Part shown: positions 8,960-17,985 of the stretch, in pieces | Layout: each line of letters begins with the position of its first letter | How positions within the stretch are numbered: position 1 is the first letter of the stretch | DNA from: Janthinobacterium sp. FW305-129 | GTDB taxonomy: Bacteria; Pseudomonadota; Gammaproteobacteria; Burkholderiales; Burkholderiaceae_D | Assembly: GCF_020858115.1 (NCBI RefSeq) | Contig: NZ_JACYMM010000006.1 | Span: forward strand, 62,001 to 126,000 | Direction: 5' to 3' | DNA: 64,000 bases | Notes under the pieces: generated by a model | What the model was told of the DNA's origin: nothing | Database searches by the model: none | What the model saw: only the letters and a program-made list of their open reading frames with translations | Position numbers and translations under genes: made by a program

Positions 8960-9718
8960 TTATTTGCAGACGTCGGTGCCGGCCGTAATAGCTTTTAACT
9001 TGGCCGGCTGCAAGATCTCGATCTCGCGGTTGGAGACGCGCAGCCAGCCTTCCTTCTTGAATTTCGACAATAAGCGGCTGACGCTCTCGATGGTCAGGCC
9101 CAGGTAGTTGCCGATTTCCTCGCGCGACATGCGCAGCTGGAATTTGCTGCTCGAATAGCCGCGCGCCTCGTAGCGCGACGCCAGGTTGACGATGAAGGCG
9201 GCAAAACGCTGCGTCGCCTGCATATTGCCCAGCAACAGCATCACGCTTTGCTCGCGCGTGATTTCCTGGCTCATCATGCGGTGGAAATGACGCAGCAGGG
9301 TCGGCATGTTGCCCAGCAATTGTTCCAGGCTGGAAAACGGGATTTCACACACTTCACTATCTTCCAGGGCCACCGCATTACAGTGGTGACGGTCGGCGCT
9401 GATGGCGTCCATGCCCAGCAGTTCACCCGCCATCTGGAAACCCGTCACCTGCTCTTCGCCGCCCGGATTGATCTGGTACGTCTTGAAGTGGCCCAGACGG
9501 ATCGCGTACAGGTTCTGGAACGAGTCGCCGATGCGGAACAGCGAGGCGCCGCGCACGATCTTGCGGCGGCGGCCGATGATCTGGTCCAGTCTGTCCATAT
9601 CGCCCACATCGAGGCCCATCGGCAGGCACAATTGATGCATGCTGCAAGTCGAGCATCGCGCACGCAACGCCTCCACGTTCACGGTGGGCAAGGTTGGAGT
9701 GAGTAGCGCTTCAGTCAT
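8960..9718 (-). CDS. fnr: FNR-type [4Fe-4S] oxygen-sensing transcription regulator
   Basis: A 252-residue Crp/Fnr protein. The N-terminal cysteines C22, C25 and C31 (C-x2-C-x5-C) plus C113 match the four cluster ligands of FNR. A cyclic-nucleotide-type sensor domain spans residues ~40-160. The C-terminal winged helix has EEIGNYLGLTIESVSRLL, where E, S and R fit the residues that read the TTGAT half-site. The start is taken at ATG 9718, with AAAAGG upstream; a TTG start 30 bases earlier is possible. It is expected to bind the box at 3685-3698 and switch on ccoNOQPGH at low oxygen. Beta-proteobacterial names for this protein include Btr and FnrL. Confidence 0.93.
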   Translation of the reverse strand: MTEALLTPTLPTVNVEALRARCSTCSMHQLCLPMGLDVGDMDRLDQIIGRRRKIVRGASLFRIGDSFQNLYAIRLGHFKTYQINPGGEEQVTGFQMAGELLGMDAISADRHHCNAVALEDSEVCEIPFSSLEQLLGNMPTLLRHFHRMMSQEITREQSVMLLLGNMQATQRFAAFIVNLASRYEARGYSSSKFQLRMSREEIGNYLGLTIESVSRLLSKFKKEGWLRVSNREIEILQPAKLKAITAGTDVCK

Positions 9719-9957
9719 GTCGGTACCTTTTAGAAAATGCAACAACAAGTTTACTGCATACAGGGTTGCCGTGTGCCAATTTCACCGCAATTTCGCTGAA
9801 TAAACGACGTTCCGACTTTAATTATATGGCAACATCGTCAAAAGGCCGTACGGGGCAGGCAATTTGCGCGGTGGCGCTTGCCAAGCTGGGGCATTGATAG
9901 GAAAATTCCTGACAGCATTATCTGCCGCCTGTGCCGCCCGGTACTGAAAAGGAAATC

Positions 9958-12900
9958 ATGAAGCCTCTTGGCATCAAAGCAAAAGTCGCGCTGGCCACCA
10001 GCCTGACCTCGATCGCCATGATCGCGCTGGTCACGATGATCCAGGTGCAGCACATGCGCGACGATTTCACCCGAGTACTGCTGAGCCAGCAGTCGTCCCT
10101 GATCACCCGCACCGCCGCCGAACTCGACGACAAGCTGGCCATGCTGCTGCAGATCGTCACCCTGACGGCCAGGCAGCAGCCGCCGGAACTGATCGCCCAG
10201 CCCGCCCAGTTGCGCCAATACTATTCGCGCCGCTCGATGCTGGTGCTGTTCGACGACGTGCTGGTGCTCGACGCGCATGGCGCCGTCGTGGCCGACATGC
10301 CGGAAGTGGCGGGGCGCGCCGGCATCAATGTTGCCGAGCGCGAATACTTCCAGACCGTGCTGCGCACGCGCCAGCCCATGATCACGGAACCGATGCTGGG
10401 CAAATCGAGCGGCATGCCCATCGTGCAGATGGTAGCGCCCGTGCTGGCCGCCGATGGCCAGGTGGCCGGCGTGGTGATCGGCGTATTGCGCCTGTACAAG
10501 GACAACCTGCTGGGCCGTTTGCGTTCGGAAAAGATCGGCAAGAGCGGCTATTACTTCATCCTCACGCGCGGCGCCGTGCCGCGCTACGTGCTGCACCCGG
10601 ACACCAGCCGTTTGCTGCAGCCGCGCCTGCCGAACGCCAACCTGACGACGACCCAGCTGCTGAAGGACGATGGCGAAGGCAGCATGGTCAGCACCAACAG
10701 CCGCGGCATTACGGCCGTCAACAGCTTCAAGCGCCTGAAATCGGTGAACTGGCTGCTGGCCGCCTCGCTGCCCATCGACGACGCCTTCGAACCGTTCGAT
10801 GGCGTGCTGTACCGGCTGGTGCTGTGGAGCATCCTCGCCTCGCTGCTGGCCGCGGCAGTGCTGGGCTGGGTTACCGTGCGCCTGCTGTCGCCCCTGGTGC
10901 GCCTGCGCGATACCCTGCAGGCGCTGCGCACCAGCGGCAGCCGCTTCACCCCCGTACCCGTGCAGCAGCGCGACGAGATCGGCCAGCTGACGGAAGCCTT
11001 CAACGGCCTGATGAGCGAACGCGACCGGCTGCAGCAGGAGCTCGAAGCGCGCGCGGCGGAGCTGGAGCAGGAGCGCGACCGGGCCGAGGCAGCCAACCGC
11101 GCGAAGAGCGATTTCGTGGCCAACATGAGCCATGAAATCCGCACGCCCCTCAATGCCGTGCTGGGCATGGTGTATCTGCTGGGAAATACCAAGCTCGATA
11201 CGGAACAGCGCAAGTATCTGACCATGGTGCGCGTGGCGGGCCAGTCGCTGCTGGGCATCCTCAACGACGTGCTCGACTATTCGAAGATCGAGGCGCGCCG
11301 CATGGAATTGTCGCCCGTCGAATTCGACCTCGACGAAGTCATGAACACGCTGGCCACGACGATGACGATGAATGCGGGCGAAAAGGAGCTGGAACTGGCC
11401 ATTGCCGTCGAGCCCGACGTGCCGCGGCGCCTCGTGGGCGACGCCCAGCGGCTGCAGCAGATCCTCGTCAACCTGGCCGGCAACGCCATCAAGTTCACGG
11501 AGCAAGGCGAAGTGGTGGTGGCCGTCAGCCTGGCCGAGAAGGACAACGGCCGCGCCTGGCTGCGCTTCGAAGTGCGCGACACGGGCATCGGCATGACGGA
11601 ACTGCAGCAACAGCAGCTGTTTGCCGCGTTTTCGCAGGGCGACCAGAGCATCACGCGGCGCTTCGGCGGCACGGGCCTGGGCCTGGCCATCAGCAAGCAG
11701 CTGATCCACATGATGGGCGGCGACATCGCCGTCGCCAGCAGCGAAGGCAAGGGCAGCCGCTTCTGGTTCAGCGTGCCGTTCGACATGCTGGCGCAGCCGG
11801 CCGAAACGCGGCGCACGCCCACCCTGGGCCAGCTGCGCCTGCTGGTGGCCGACGACAACCGCACCACGCGCGAGCTGATCGTCAAGCTGATCGAGGCATG
11901 GGGCTGGCTGGCCGACGAAGTGGATTCCGGCTTTGCCGCCATCGAGCTGTACCGCGAGCGCCTGGCGCAGCAGCAACCGTACGACGTGGTGCTGGCCGAC
12001 TGGCACATGCCCGTGATGGACGGCCTGGCCACGGCCAAGGCCATCCGCCAGGCGGCGGCCGGCCAGCGCCAGCCCATCGTGGTGATGGTCAACGCCTTCG
12101 CCCGCAACCACCTGGAGGAAATCTCCAGCGCGGCCGAGGCCGACGTGGTGCTGATGAAGCCGATTACGGGCTCGAGCCTGTTCGATGCCCTGCACCAGGC
12201 GCTGATTGCCAAGCACGACGGCGGCGAGCAGCGCATCCTGCACCAGCCGCTGGGCACGGAACTGGCCGGCGTGCATTTCCTGCTGGTGGAAGACAATCAT
12301 CTGAACCAGGCCGTGGCGCGCGGCATCCTCGAACACATGGGCGCCACCCTCGACGTGGTGGGCGACGGCTTGCAGGCGGTGGAACGGCTGCGCACGGAAG
12401 CGCTGCGCTACGACATCGTGCTGATGGACATGCAGATGCCCGTCATGGACGGCTTCAGCGCCACCCACATCATCCGCACGGAACTGCGCTTGAGCCTGCC
12501 CGTGATCGCCATGACGGCCGGCGTGCTGGCGTCCGAGCGCGAGCGCTGCATGACGGCCGGCATCAGCGATTTCATCGCCAAGCCCGTGGTGGTGGAAGAA
12601 ATGATGGAAGTCATCCTGCGCCACCTGCCCAAGCGCCCGCCAGTACAGACGGCCGAGCCGGCACGCGTCGCCGATGAAGAAGTGTTTTCCATGGCGCCGC
12701 TGATGCGCGTGATGGGGCGCGATGCGAAGGGGCGCGGCGTGCTGCGGCGCATGGTGGAAGACGCGCTGAACAAGGGCATGACGCCCGTGCGCGACGCCGA
12801 AACGGCCTTGCAGGCGGGCCGCCACAGCGACGTGGCGCGCATCCTGCACAGCGTGCGCGGCTCCGTCGGCACCCTGGGCACGAAGCGCCTGATCCGTGCC

Positions 12901-13032
12901 GCCTTCGCCACCGAGGAAGCCATTGACGCGGGCCGCCTGGACGAGGTGCCGGCGCTGCTGGCGCAGACGGCGCAGGAACTGGAGCAGGCGCTGGCGGCGG
13001 CGGCGGATTGGTTGTCGCGCCTAAAAGATTAA
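9958..13032 (+). CDS. Hybrid sensor histidine kinase with Cache-type sensor, two receivers and HPt
   Basis: A 1024-residue membrane kinase. Order of parts: membrane helix ~9-29; a periplasmic double-Cache-like sensor (~30-280, including [20 protein letters not shown] and [10 protein letters not shown]); helix ~285-307; HAMP (~308-360); a coiled coil; HisKA with [15 protein letters not shown] (phospho-accepting His); HATPase with [15 protein letters not shown] and GTGLGLAI; a first receiver with [14 protein letters not shown]; a second receiver with [14 protein letters not shown]; and a C-terminal HPt domain with HSVRGS. No DNA-binding partner is adjacent, so its output regulator is elsewhere. 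It diverges from fnr across 239 bases. The start ATG 9958 follows AAGGAAATC; an upstream in-frame start at 9931 is weaker. Confidence 0.92.
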   Translation: MKPLGIKAKVALATSLTSIAMIALVTMIQVQHMRDDFTRVLLSQQSSLITRTAAELDDKLAMLLQIVTLTARQQPPELIAQPAQLRQYYSRRSMLVLFDDVLVLDAHGAVVADMPEVAGRAGINVAEREYFQTVLRTRQPMITEPMLGKSSGMPIVQMVAPVLAADGQVAGVVIGVLRLYKDNLLGRLRSEKIGKSGYYFILTRGAVPRYVLHPDTSRLLQPRLPNANLTTTQLLKDDGEGSMVSTNSRGITAVNSFKRLKSVNWLLAASLPIDDAFEPFDGVLYRLVLWSILASLLAAAVLGWVTVRLLSPLVRLRDTLQALRTSGSRFTPVPVQQRDEIGQLTEAFNGLMSERDRLQQELEARAAELEQERDRAEAANRAKSDFVANMSHEIRTPLNAVLGMVYLLGNTKLDTEQRKYLTMVRVAGQSLLGILNDVLDYSKIEARRMELSPVEFDLDEVMNTLATTMTMNAGEKELELAIAVEPDVPRRLVGDAQRLQQILVNLAGNAIKFTEQGEVVVAVSLAEKDNGRAWLRFEVRDTGIGMTELQQQQLFAAFSQGDQSITRRFGGTGLGLAISKQLIHMMGGDIAVASSEGKGSRFWFSVPFDMLAQPAETRRTPTLGQLRLLVADDNRTTRELIVKLIEAWGWLADEVDSGFAAIELYRERLAQQQPYDVVLADWHMPVMDGLATAKAIRQAAAGQRQPIVVMVNAFARNHLEEISSAAEADVVLMKPITGSSLFDALHQALIAKHDGGEQRILHQPLGTELAGVHFLLVEDNHLNQAVARGILEHMGATLDVVGDGLQAVERLRTEALRYDIVLMDMQMPVMDGFSATHIIRTELRLSLPVIAMTAGVLASERERCMTAGISDFIAKPVVVEEMMEVILRHLPKRPPVQTAEPARVADEEVFSMAPLMRVMGRDAKGRGVLRRMVEDALNKGMTPVRDAETALQAGRHSDVARILHSVRGSVGTLGTKRLIRAAFATEEAIDAGRLDEVPALLAQTAQELEQALAAAADWLSRLKD

Positions 13033-13033
13033 T

Positions 13034-13858
13034 TTATGCGGGTACGCCCAAAATCACGCTGGACGCCTTGAAAATCGCCGTCACATTGCTGCCGATCTCG
13101 ATGCCCAGGTCGGTGCTGCTCTGGTTCGTGATGATGGCGGCAATCGTGCCGCCACGCGGCAAGTCCAGCACCACTTCCGTGTTGACGGCGCCCGTCTGCA
13201 CGCGCGTCACCACACAGGTCAATTGATTGCGCGCCGAAAAGCGCGCGCCTGCGCTATCGGCCACGAGGATGATGGACGAGGCCTTGATCAGCGCAAACGC
13301 TTCCGCGCCCGGCACCAGGCCCAGGCTGGCGCTGCTGCCCTGCGTGACGATGGCCACGATATGCTGTCCGCCCGGCAATTCCAAGGTGACTTCGTCGTTG
13401 ACGGCGCCCTGTTTCAGTTCAGCAACTTTACCGAGGAATTGATTGCGTGCCGTGGTTTTCATGGCCATTCTCCGTATGAGTAAAAGATCGTCGGCGATGC
13501 CTTCCGCCTGGCTGCCCAGCTGGCGCAGGTAGCGGGCATGCTCGCGCTCGATGATGCGGAAATTGTCGACCAGCTGGCGTCCCCGTGGCGTCAGCCGCGT
13601 GCCGCCGCCGCCCTTGCCGCCCGTCAAACGCTCGACCAGCGGTTCGCCGGCCAGGTTGTTCATGGCGTCGATGGCGTCCCAGGCCGCCTTGTAGCTCATC
13701 TTGACGAGTTTGGCCGCCTGCGTGATGGAGCCGCACTCGGCGATGGCGCCCAGCAATTCCACCCGCCCGGCGCCGCCCAGGTTTTCTCCGCCCACCGTCA
13801 TCCATACCGAGCCTTGCAGGCCGATTTCCGCTGCCGCTGCTTTATCCAATGCGTTCAC
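13034..13858 (-). CDS. modE: Molybdate-responsive regulator ModE with two Mop domains
   Basis: A 274-residue protein with an N-terminal winged helix (LLGAIAECGSITQAAKLVKMSYKAAWDAID, then the GGKGGGGTRLT wing) and two molybdate-binding Mop domains that begin at TARNQFLGKVAEL and SARNQLTCVVTRV. This is the classic ModE arrangement: with molybdate bound it represses modABC. It is the last gene of the operon and overlaps modC by 17 bases, so it limits its own expression with the transporter. The matching binding site lies before modA. Confidence 0.95.
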   Translation of the reverse strand: MNALDKAAAAEIGLQGSVWMTVGGENLGGAGRVELLGAIAECGSITQAAKLVKMSYKAAWDAIDAMNNLAGEPLVERLTGGKGGGGTRLTPRGRQLVDNFRIIEREHARYLRQLGSQAEGIADDLLLIRRMAMKTTARNQFLGKVAELKQGAVNDEVTLELPGGQHIVAIVTQGSSASLGLVPGAEAFALIKASSIILVADSAGARFSARNQLTCVVTRVQTGAVNTEVVLDLPRGGTIAAIITNQSSTDLGIEIGSNVTAIFKASSVILGVPA

Positions 13859-14564
13859 CTAATGCCTTATTTTCTTCCATGCTGTCAATTTGTCCGTCAC
13901 GCAAGTAAAGCACATGTTCGCCCAGGATGCGCGCATCTTCGGGATCATGTGTGATCAGGATCATGGGCACGTCCAGGCGCTGCTGCCACTGGCTCAGTTC
14001 CAGCCGCATTTTGACACGCAGGGCCGGATCGAGGGCGGCAAACGGCTCGTCGAGCAGCAACGCGGCCGGCTCAGCCACGAGTGCCCTCGCCAGCGCCACC
14101 CTTTGGCGCTGGCCACCGGACAACTCGTCGGGGAACTGGTGCGCCAGTTCCTGCAAGTGGAATGCATCGAGCCAATGCTCGACCTTCTGCAATTTTTCGC
14201 GCGCGCGCGGGTTGAACCAGCCGCGCGCCAGGCCGAAGCCCACGTTCTGGCGCACCGTCAGGTGCGGGAACAGCGCGTAATCCTGGAACAGGTAGGCGAC
14301 ATTGCGCTGCTGCGGCGGCAAATTGATGCCGGCGGCCGAATCGAACAGCGTGCGCCCGTTCAGGCGGATATGCCCCGCGTCCGGTGTAAACAGTCCGGCA
14401 ATGGCTTTCAGGGTCATGCTCTTGCCGGCGCCGGAGGGGCCATACACGGCGATGCGCTGGCTGGTCGACGTGCATTGCACATGCATGTCGAAGCGGCGTT
14501 TGCCGGAGCGCAAGGTGGCGCGGAGGTCGAGGTCGAGTTGCATGGGCGTCATCATCAGCGTCAT
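13842..14564 (-). CDS. modC: Molybdate ABC transporter ATP-binding protein, short form
   Basis: A 240-residue ATPase with Walker A GPSGAGKS, the Q-loop in YLFQDYALFPH, signature LSGGQRQRVALARAL and Walker B LLLDEPFAALD. It energises molybdate import through ModB. Escherichia coli ModC is about 350 residues and ends in a Mop domain; that domain is absent here, so molybdate sensing in this operon rests on ModE. The gene starts with an ATGA overlap with modB and ends inside the modE start region. Confidence 0.92.
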   Translation of the reverse strand: MTLMMTPMQLDLDLRATLRSGKRRFDMHVQCTSTSQRIAVYGPSGAGKSMTLKAIAGLFTPDAGHIRLNGRTLFDSAAGINLPPQQRNVAYLFQDYALFPHLTVRQNVGFGLARGWFNPRAREKLQKVEHWLDAFHLQELAHQFPDELSGGQRQRVALARALVAEPAALLLDEPFAALDPALRVKMRLELSQWQQRLDVPMILITHDPEDARILGEHVLYLRDGQIDSMEENKALGERIG

Positions 14565-15232
14565 TTGTGCGCGATGCGCCCGGGCGCCAGACGGCCAGCC
14601 GACAGCAGCACCACGATGCAGACCAGGGAGATAATCACGACCAGCGTATTGGCCACGTCGTCCTGCCCCGCCTGCACGGCCTCATACACGGCCACCGACA
14701 GGGTCTGCGTCTTGCCGGGAATGCTGCCGGCCACCATCAGCGTGGCGCCGAATTCACCGAGCGCGCGCACGAATCCCAGCAGCACGCCGGCGAGGATGCC
14801 GCGCCAGGCCAGCGGCAAGGTGACGCGGAAGAAAATCGCCATTTCCGGGAGGCCCAGCACGCGGGCCGCCTGCTCCAGCTGGCCGTCGACCGCTTCGAAG
14901 GCGGCGCGCGCGGGCTTGAAGACGAGCGGAAAGGCGACGACTGTGGAAGCGATCACGGCGCCCTGCCACGTAAAGATCAGGTTGATGCCGAAGTTGTCCT
15001 GCAGCCAGATGCCCAAGGTGCCGCGCCGGCCCAGCAGCACCAGCAGGTAATAGCCGAGCACGGTGGGCGGCATCACCATCGGCAGGGTCAAGAGGGCATC
15101 GAGCAGTTCGCGCCCGGGAAAACGCGTGCGCGCCAGCAGATAGCCCGTTCCGATGCCGAGCAGCAAATTGAGCGCCGTGGCCCACGCCGCTACTTTGAGC
15201 GACAGGGCCAGCGCGGTCCAGGCGATATCCAT
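14561..15232 (-). CDS. modB: Molybdate ABC transporter permease
   Basis: A 223-residue inner-membrane permease with about five to six helices. The inner-membrane coupling segment EQAARVLGLPEMAIFFRVTLPLAWRGILAG matches the EAA motif of ABC importers, and GEFGATLMVAGSIPGKTQTLSVAVYE is typical of ModB. It lies 15 bases after modA and overlaps modC by 4 bases (ATGA). Confidence 0.95.
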   Translation of the reverse strand: MDIAWTALALSLKVAAWATALNLLLGIGTGYLLARTRFPGRELLDALLTLPMVMPPTVLGYYLLVLLGRRGTLGIWLQDNFGINLIFTWQGAVIASTVVAFPLVFKPARAAFEAVDGQLEQAARVLGLPEMAIFFRVTLPLAWRGILAGVLLGFVRALGEFGATLMVAGSIPGKTQTLSVAVYEAVQAGQDDVANTLVVIISLVCIVVLLSAGRLAPGRIAHK

Positions 15233-15247
15233 GCGGGCGTGGAGGCG

Positions 15248-16006
15248 TTAGGGTTTCTTGAAGCCGTACTTGGCCAGGATGGCTTGCGCCGGCGCAGTTT
15301 GCAAATAGCTGACGAAACGCTTCGCTTCGGCCGTATTGCCGCTGCCCTTGATGGTGGCGATCGGGTACAGCACGGGCGCGTCCAGCGGCACCTCCAGCAC
15401 CACGCTGACCTTGTCTTTCATGATGGCCGCGTCGGTGGCGTAAACAAAGCCCGCATCGACTTCGCCGCGCGCCACGTAATCGAGCGACTGGCGCACGTTC
15501 TGTGTGCCGATGGCCTTGGGCTGCACGGCGTCCCACAGCTTCGCCTTCTTCAGCGCGCCTTCGGAATAGCGGCCGACGGGCACGCTGGCCGGGTTGGCGA
15601 TGGCCACGCGGGTCACGCCCTTGTGCGTCAGGTCGGCCAAAGCCTTGATGCCCAGCTTGCTATCGTGCGGCACGATCAGCACCAGGCTGTTGCCAACGAA
15701 ATCCATGCGGTCGGCCGGCAATACCAGGCCCTGCTTTTGCGCCGCATCCATGGTTTCCTGGTCGGCAGAGGCAAACACATCCACGGGCGCGCCCTTGACG
15801 ATCTGCTGCAGCAGCACGCCCGAGGCGGCGAAGTTCAGGGACACCTTGCTGCCCGGATATTGCGCCTCGTAGCCTTGCGCCGCATCCTTGAACGCGTTCG
15901 TCAGGCTGGCCGCGGCCGACACCACCACTTCGCCGGCAAAGGCGGAAGTGGCGGCGGTGGCGAGAAGAGCGGTGCCAAGCAGGCGGGCGAGGGAGGTGAG
16001 GCGCAT
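15248..16006 (-). CDS. modA: Molybdate-binding periplasmic protein
   Basis: A 252-residue exported binding protein. A signal peptide ends near SAFAGEV, followed by VSAAASLTNAFKD, the ModA ligand-binding start, and later FASADQETMD, and ASVPVGRYSEGALKKAKLWD. It captures molybdate (or tungstate) and delivers it to ModBC. The start ATG 16006 is chosen because it gives the signal peptide at once and has AAGGA 9 bases upstream. A ModE box is centred about 48 bases before the start codon. Confidence 0.95.
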   Translation of the reverse strand: MRLTSLARLLGTALLATAATSAFAGEVVVSAAASLTNAFKDAAQGYEAQYPGSKVSLNFAASGVLLQQIVKGAPVDVFASADQETMDAAQKQGLVLPADRMDFVGNSLVLIVPHDSKLGIKALADLTHKGVTRVAIANPASVPVGRYSEGALKKAKLWDAVQPKAIGTQNVRQSLDYVARGEVDAGFVYATDAAIMKDKVSVVLEVPLDAPVLYPIATIKGSGNTAEAKRFVSYLQTAPAQAILAKYGFKKP

Positions 16007-16042
16007 GATCGTATCCTTGTAAAGTGAACGGTGAACAAGGAG

Positions 16043-16066
16043 CGTAATATACACTTATATATAGCG
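16043..16066. promoter_or_regulatory. ModE box
   Basis: CGTAATATA (16043-16051), six bases, then TATATAGCG (16058-16066). On the modA strand this reads CGCTATATA-N6-TATATTACG, nearly identical to the ModE operator CGNTATATA-N6-TATATANCG. It is 37 bases upstream of modA and should mediate molybdate-dependent repression by the operon's own ModE. Confidence 0.9.
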
Positions 16067-16125
16067 TTCTGCCACGGCACAGGTCAAGACAGCTGAACTT
16101 GCTTCACGCGAATCCTGGTGCAGAC

Positions 16126-17142
16126 TCAGGCGGCCACTTTCCCGCTGTCCAGCTCGTCGTCCTTGCGCCGCGCATAGCGCTGCGCGATCACGGCGCAGAT
16201 CATCAGCTGAATCTGGTGGAACAGCATCAGCGGCAAAATCACCATGCCCAGCGAGTGGGTGGCAAACAAGACCTTGGCCATCGGCACGCCGCTGGCCAGG
16301 CTTTTCTTCGAGCCGCAGAAAACGATGGCGATCTCATCTTCCTTGTTAAAACCCAGGCGGCGGCTGATGAACGTCATCAGGCCCAGGACCAGCGCCAGCA
16401 GCACGATGCTGAACAGGCTCAGGGCGACCAGAGTTTCCACCGAGATCGTGTGCCACAGGCCTTCGCTGACGGCTTCGCTGAAGGCCGTGTAGACCACCAG
16501 CAAAATGGAACCCTGGTCGACGAATTTCAGCATGGCCTTGTGGCGGTCGACCCAGCGGCCGATCCAGCGGCGCAGGAACTGGCCGGCCAGGAAGGGCAAC
16601 AGCAGTTGCATGACAATCGACAATACCGCGTCGACCGACGACTTGCTTTCCGCTCCCTTGGCCACCAGCAAGCCCACCAGGATGGGGGCAAGGAAGATGC
16701 CGATGAAATTCGAGGCCGAGGCGCTGCAGATGGCGGCCGGCACGTTACCGCGCGCCATGGCCGTCAAGGCGATCGACGATTGCACGGTCGACGGCAGCGC
16801 GCACAGGAACAGGATGCCCACGTACAGCTCGGGCGTGAGGAAAGTCAGCGCCAGCGGGCGCAGGGCCAGCCCCAGCAGGGGGAACAAAATAAACGTGCTG
16901 GCCAGCACCAGCAAATGCAGGCGCCAGTGCATGACGCCGGCCACCACGGCTTCGCGCGACAGCTTGGCGCCGTGCAAAAAGAACAGGGCGCCGATGGCCA
17001 CCGTGGTGATATTGCCGAAGACCACGGCCGTCTGGCCCGTGCAGGGCAGGAAACTGGCCAGCGCCACGGTGACGAGCAGGGCGATGGTGAAGTTGTCGGG
17101 TTTGAGATTGCGCAACAGGGCGGCGGGAAAGAATGAAGACAT
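16126..17142 (-). CDS. Bile acid:sodium symporter-like (SBF) membrane transporter
   Basis: A 338-residue protein with about nine to ten membrane helices and typical SBF-family blocks: LPSTVQSSIALTAMARGNVPAAICSAS (the conserved unwound-helix region) and FCGSKKSLASGVPMAKVLF. It belongs to the PF13593/YfeH branch, whose substrates are uncertain; no bile-acid role is implied. Start ATG 17142 places the first helix near the N-terminus; an upstream start adds a polar 17-residue extension. It stands alone, with the BON gene upstream on the same strand but separated by a terminator. Confidence 0.85.
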   Translation of the reverse strand: MSSFFPAALLRNLKPDNFTIALLVTVALASFLPCTGQTAVVFGNITTVAIGALFFLHGAKLSREAVVAGVMHWRLHLLVLASTFILFPLLGLALRPLALTFLTPELYVGILFLCALPSTVQSSIALTAMARGNVPAAICSASASNFIGIFLAPILVGLLVAKGAESKSSVDAVLSIVMQLLLPFLAGQFLRRWIGRWVDRHKAMLKFVDQGSILLVVYTAFSEAVSEGLWHTISVETLVALSLFSIVLLALVLGLMTFISRRLGFNKEDEIAIVFCGSKKSLASGVPMAKVLFATHSLGMVILPLMLFHQIQLMICAVIAQRYARRKDDELDSGKVAA

Positions 17143-17286
17143 GCGGTAGCCTGGTAGCGGCCCAGCCGTGCAACACTGCGCCGTGGATGACAAAAAGCGC
17201 CGGAATCGGCGCCAGTGCTGGCTATTCTAACCCCATTGCCGAGCTATCTGCCTGGAAGCAGGCGTGGCTTGTGGACACAATGGCAC

Positions 17287-17315
17287 AAAAAAATGCCCTG
17301 TCCGCAGACAGGGCA
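17287..17315 (-). terminator. Rho-independent terminator of the BON-domain gene
   Basis: TGCCCTGTC and GACAGGGCA form a perfect 9-bp stem with a CGCA loop (17294-17315). On the minus strand it is followed by seven T (17293-17287). It lies 28 bases after the BON gene stop. Confidence 0.92.
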
Positions 17316-17342
17316 ACCCGGAGTAAAGTACAGCGCGAGGAA

Positions 17343-17705
17343 TTAACCGGCGGCTTTGACTTTCAGCTCGTTCTTGATTTCTTTCACGCCGCTCACGGAA
17401 GCGACGATCTGCACGACGCGGTCACCCGCTTCGGCGCTCGGCACGTCGCCCGACAGGACGACCACACCTTGCTGGGTTGCTACCTTGACTGGCAGGGCAG
17501 CGGCTTGCGCATCGGCGCTCAGGGCGGCCTTGGCCGAGGAAGTGATGGTTTCATCAGGGACGGCAGCGGCGGCGTTGGCGGCCACGACGGTGTCAGCAGG
17601 AGCTTGTGCTTTTGGGGCGGAGTCAGCTGCATGCGAAGCGGTGATCGAGGCGCCCGACAGTACGATAGCGGCGACCAGGGTATTGAACAGTTTCGATGTT
17701 TGCAT
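17343..17705 (-). CDS. Exported BON-domain protein, likely GlrR/sigma-54 target
   Basis: A 120-residue protein with a signal peptide (LFNTLVAAIVLSGASITASHAAD) and one BON domain in the second half (SSAKAALSADAQAAALPVKVATQQGVVVLSGDV, then VVQIVASVSGVKEIKNEL). BON proteins such as OsmY are periplasmic and often respond to envelope or osmotic stress. Start ATG 17705 has GAGGAACT upstream. Upstream lie a consensus sigma-54 promoter and two GlrR-type sites, and the glrK-qseG-glrR-like operon is next door, so control by that system is very likely. A strong terminator follows, making this a single-gene unit. Confidence 0.9.
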   Translation of the reverse strand: MQTSKLFNTLVAAIVLSGASITASHAADSAPKAQAPADTVVAANAAAAVPDETITSSAKAALSADAQAAALPVKVATQQGVVVLSGDVPSAEAGDRVVQIVASVSGVKEIKNELKVKAAG

Positions 17706-17781
17706 GGTAGTTCCTCTCAATGAAGTTAAAAGCTTCTTACTTAGATAAAGCAACACTTTGAAGCGTCACATCTACCCATAC

Positions 17782-17797
17782 AGCAAGCACCGTGCCA
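17782..17797 (-). promoter_or_regulatory. Sigma-54 promoter of the BON gene
   Basis: On the minus strand TGGCAC-GGTGC-TTGCT matches the -24/-12 sigma-54 consensus TGGCAC-N5-TTGCW at every fixed base. The predicted transcription start is near 17771, 66 bases before the ATG of the BON gene. Confidence 0.9.
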
Positions 17798-17890
17798 GCT
17801 TTTAATTTCCCTTCAAAATCAGCGACTTACAATCAAACTTGATTTTTTCAGCCCATTTCCGCCGGATCCGGCCCGAAAATCGGGGCTTTC

Positions 17891-17908
17891 TGTCGCCTGG
17901 CAGCGACA
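17891..17908. promoter_or_regulatory. GlrR-type activator site 1
   Basis: TGTC-GCCTGGCAGC-GACA fits TGTC-N10-GACA, the site reported for GlrR (QseF) in enterobacteria. It is centred about 128 bases upstream of the predicted sigma-54 start, a normal enhancer distance. The inner bases extend the palindrome (CTGTCGC/GCGACAG). Confidence 0.82.
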
Positions 17909-17967
17909 GACTATGGCAAGCATATCAATGTTTTAAAATAAGTCGTTGATTATGAAGACTTTATTTT

Positions 17968-17985
17968 TGTCGCTATTCAGCGACA
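17968..17985. promoter_or_regulatory. GlrR-type activator site 2, overlapping the glrR stop
   Basis: TGTC-GCTATTCAGC-GACA again fits TGTC-N10-GACA. It covers the last codons of the sigma-54 activator gene itself. Its centre is 77 bases from that of site 1, close to seven helical turns, which would put both sites on the same DNA face. Confidence 0.8.

Noticed and set aside
9838..12849. 1003-codon open frame antisense to the hybrid kinase
   Set aside because: Composition (His/Gln/Arg-rich) is that of a complementary-frame shadow; the kinase domains are on the plus strand.
17837..17889. GC-rich hairpin after glrR
   Set aside because: Only about five clean base pairs around CCCGA/TCGGG and no T-tract; not annotated as a terminator.
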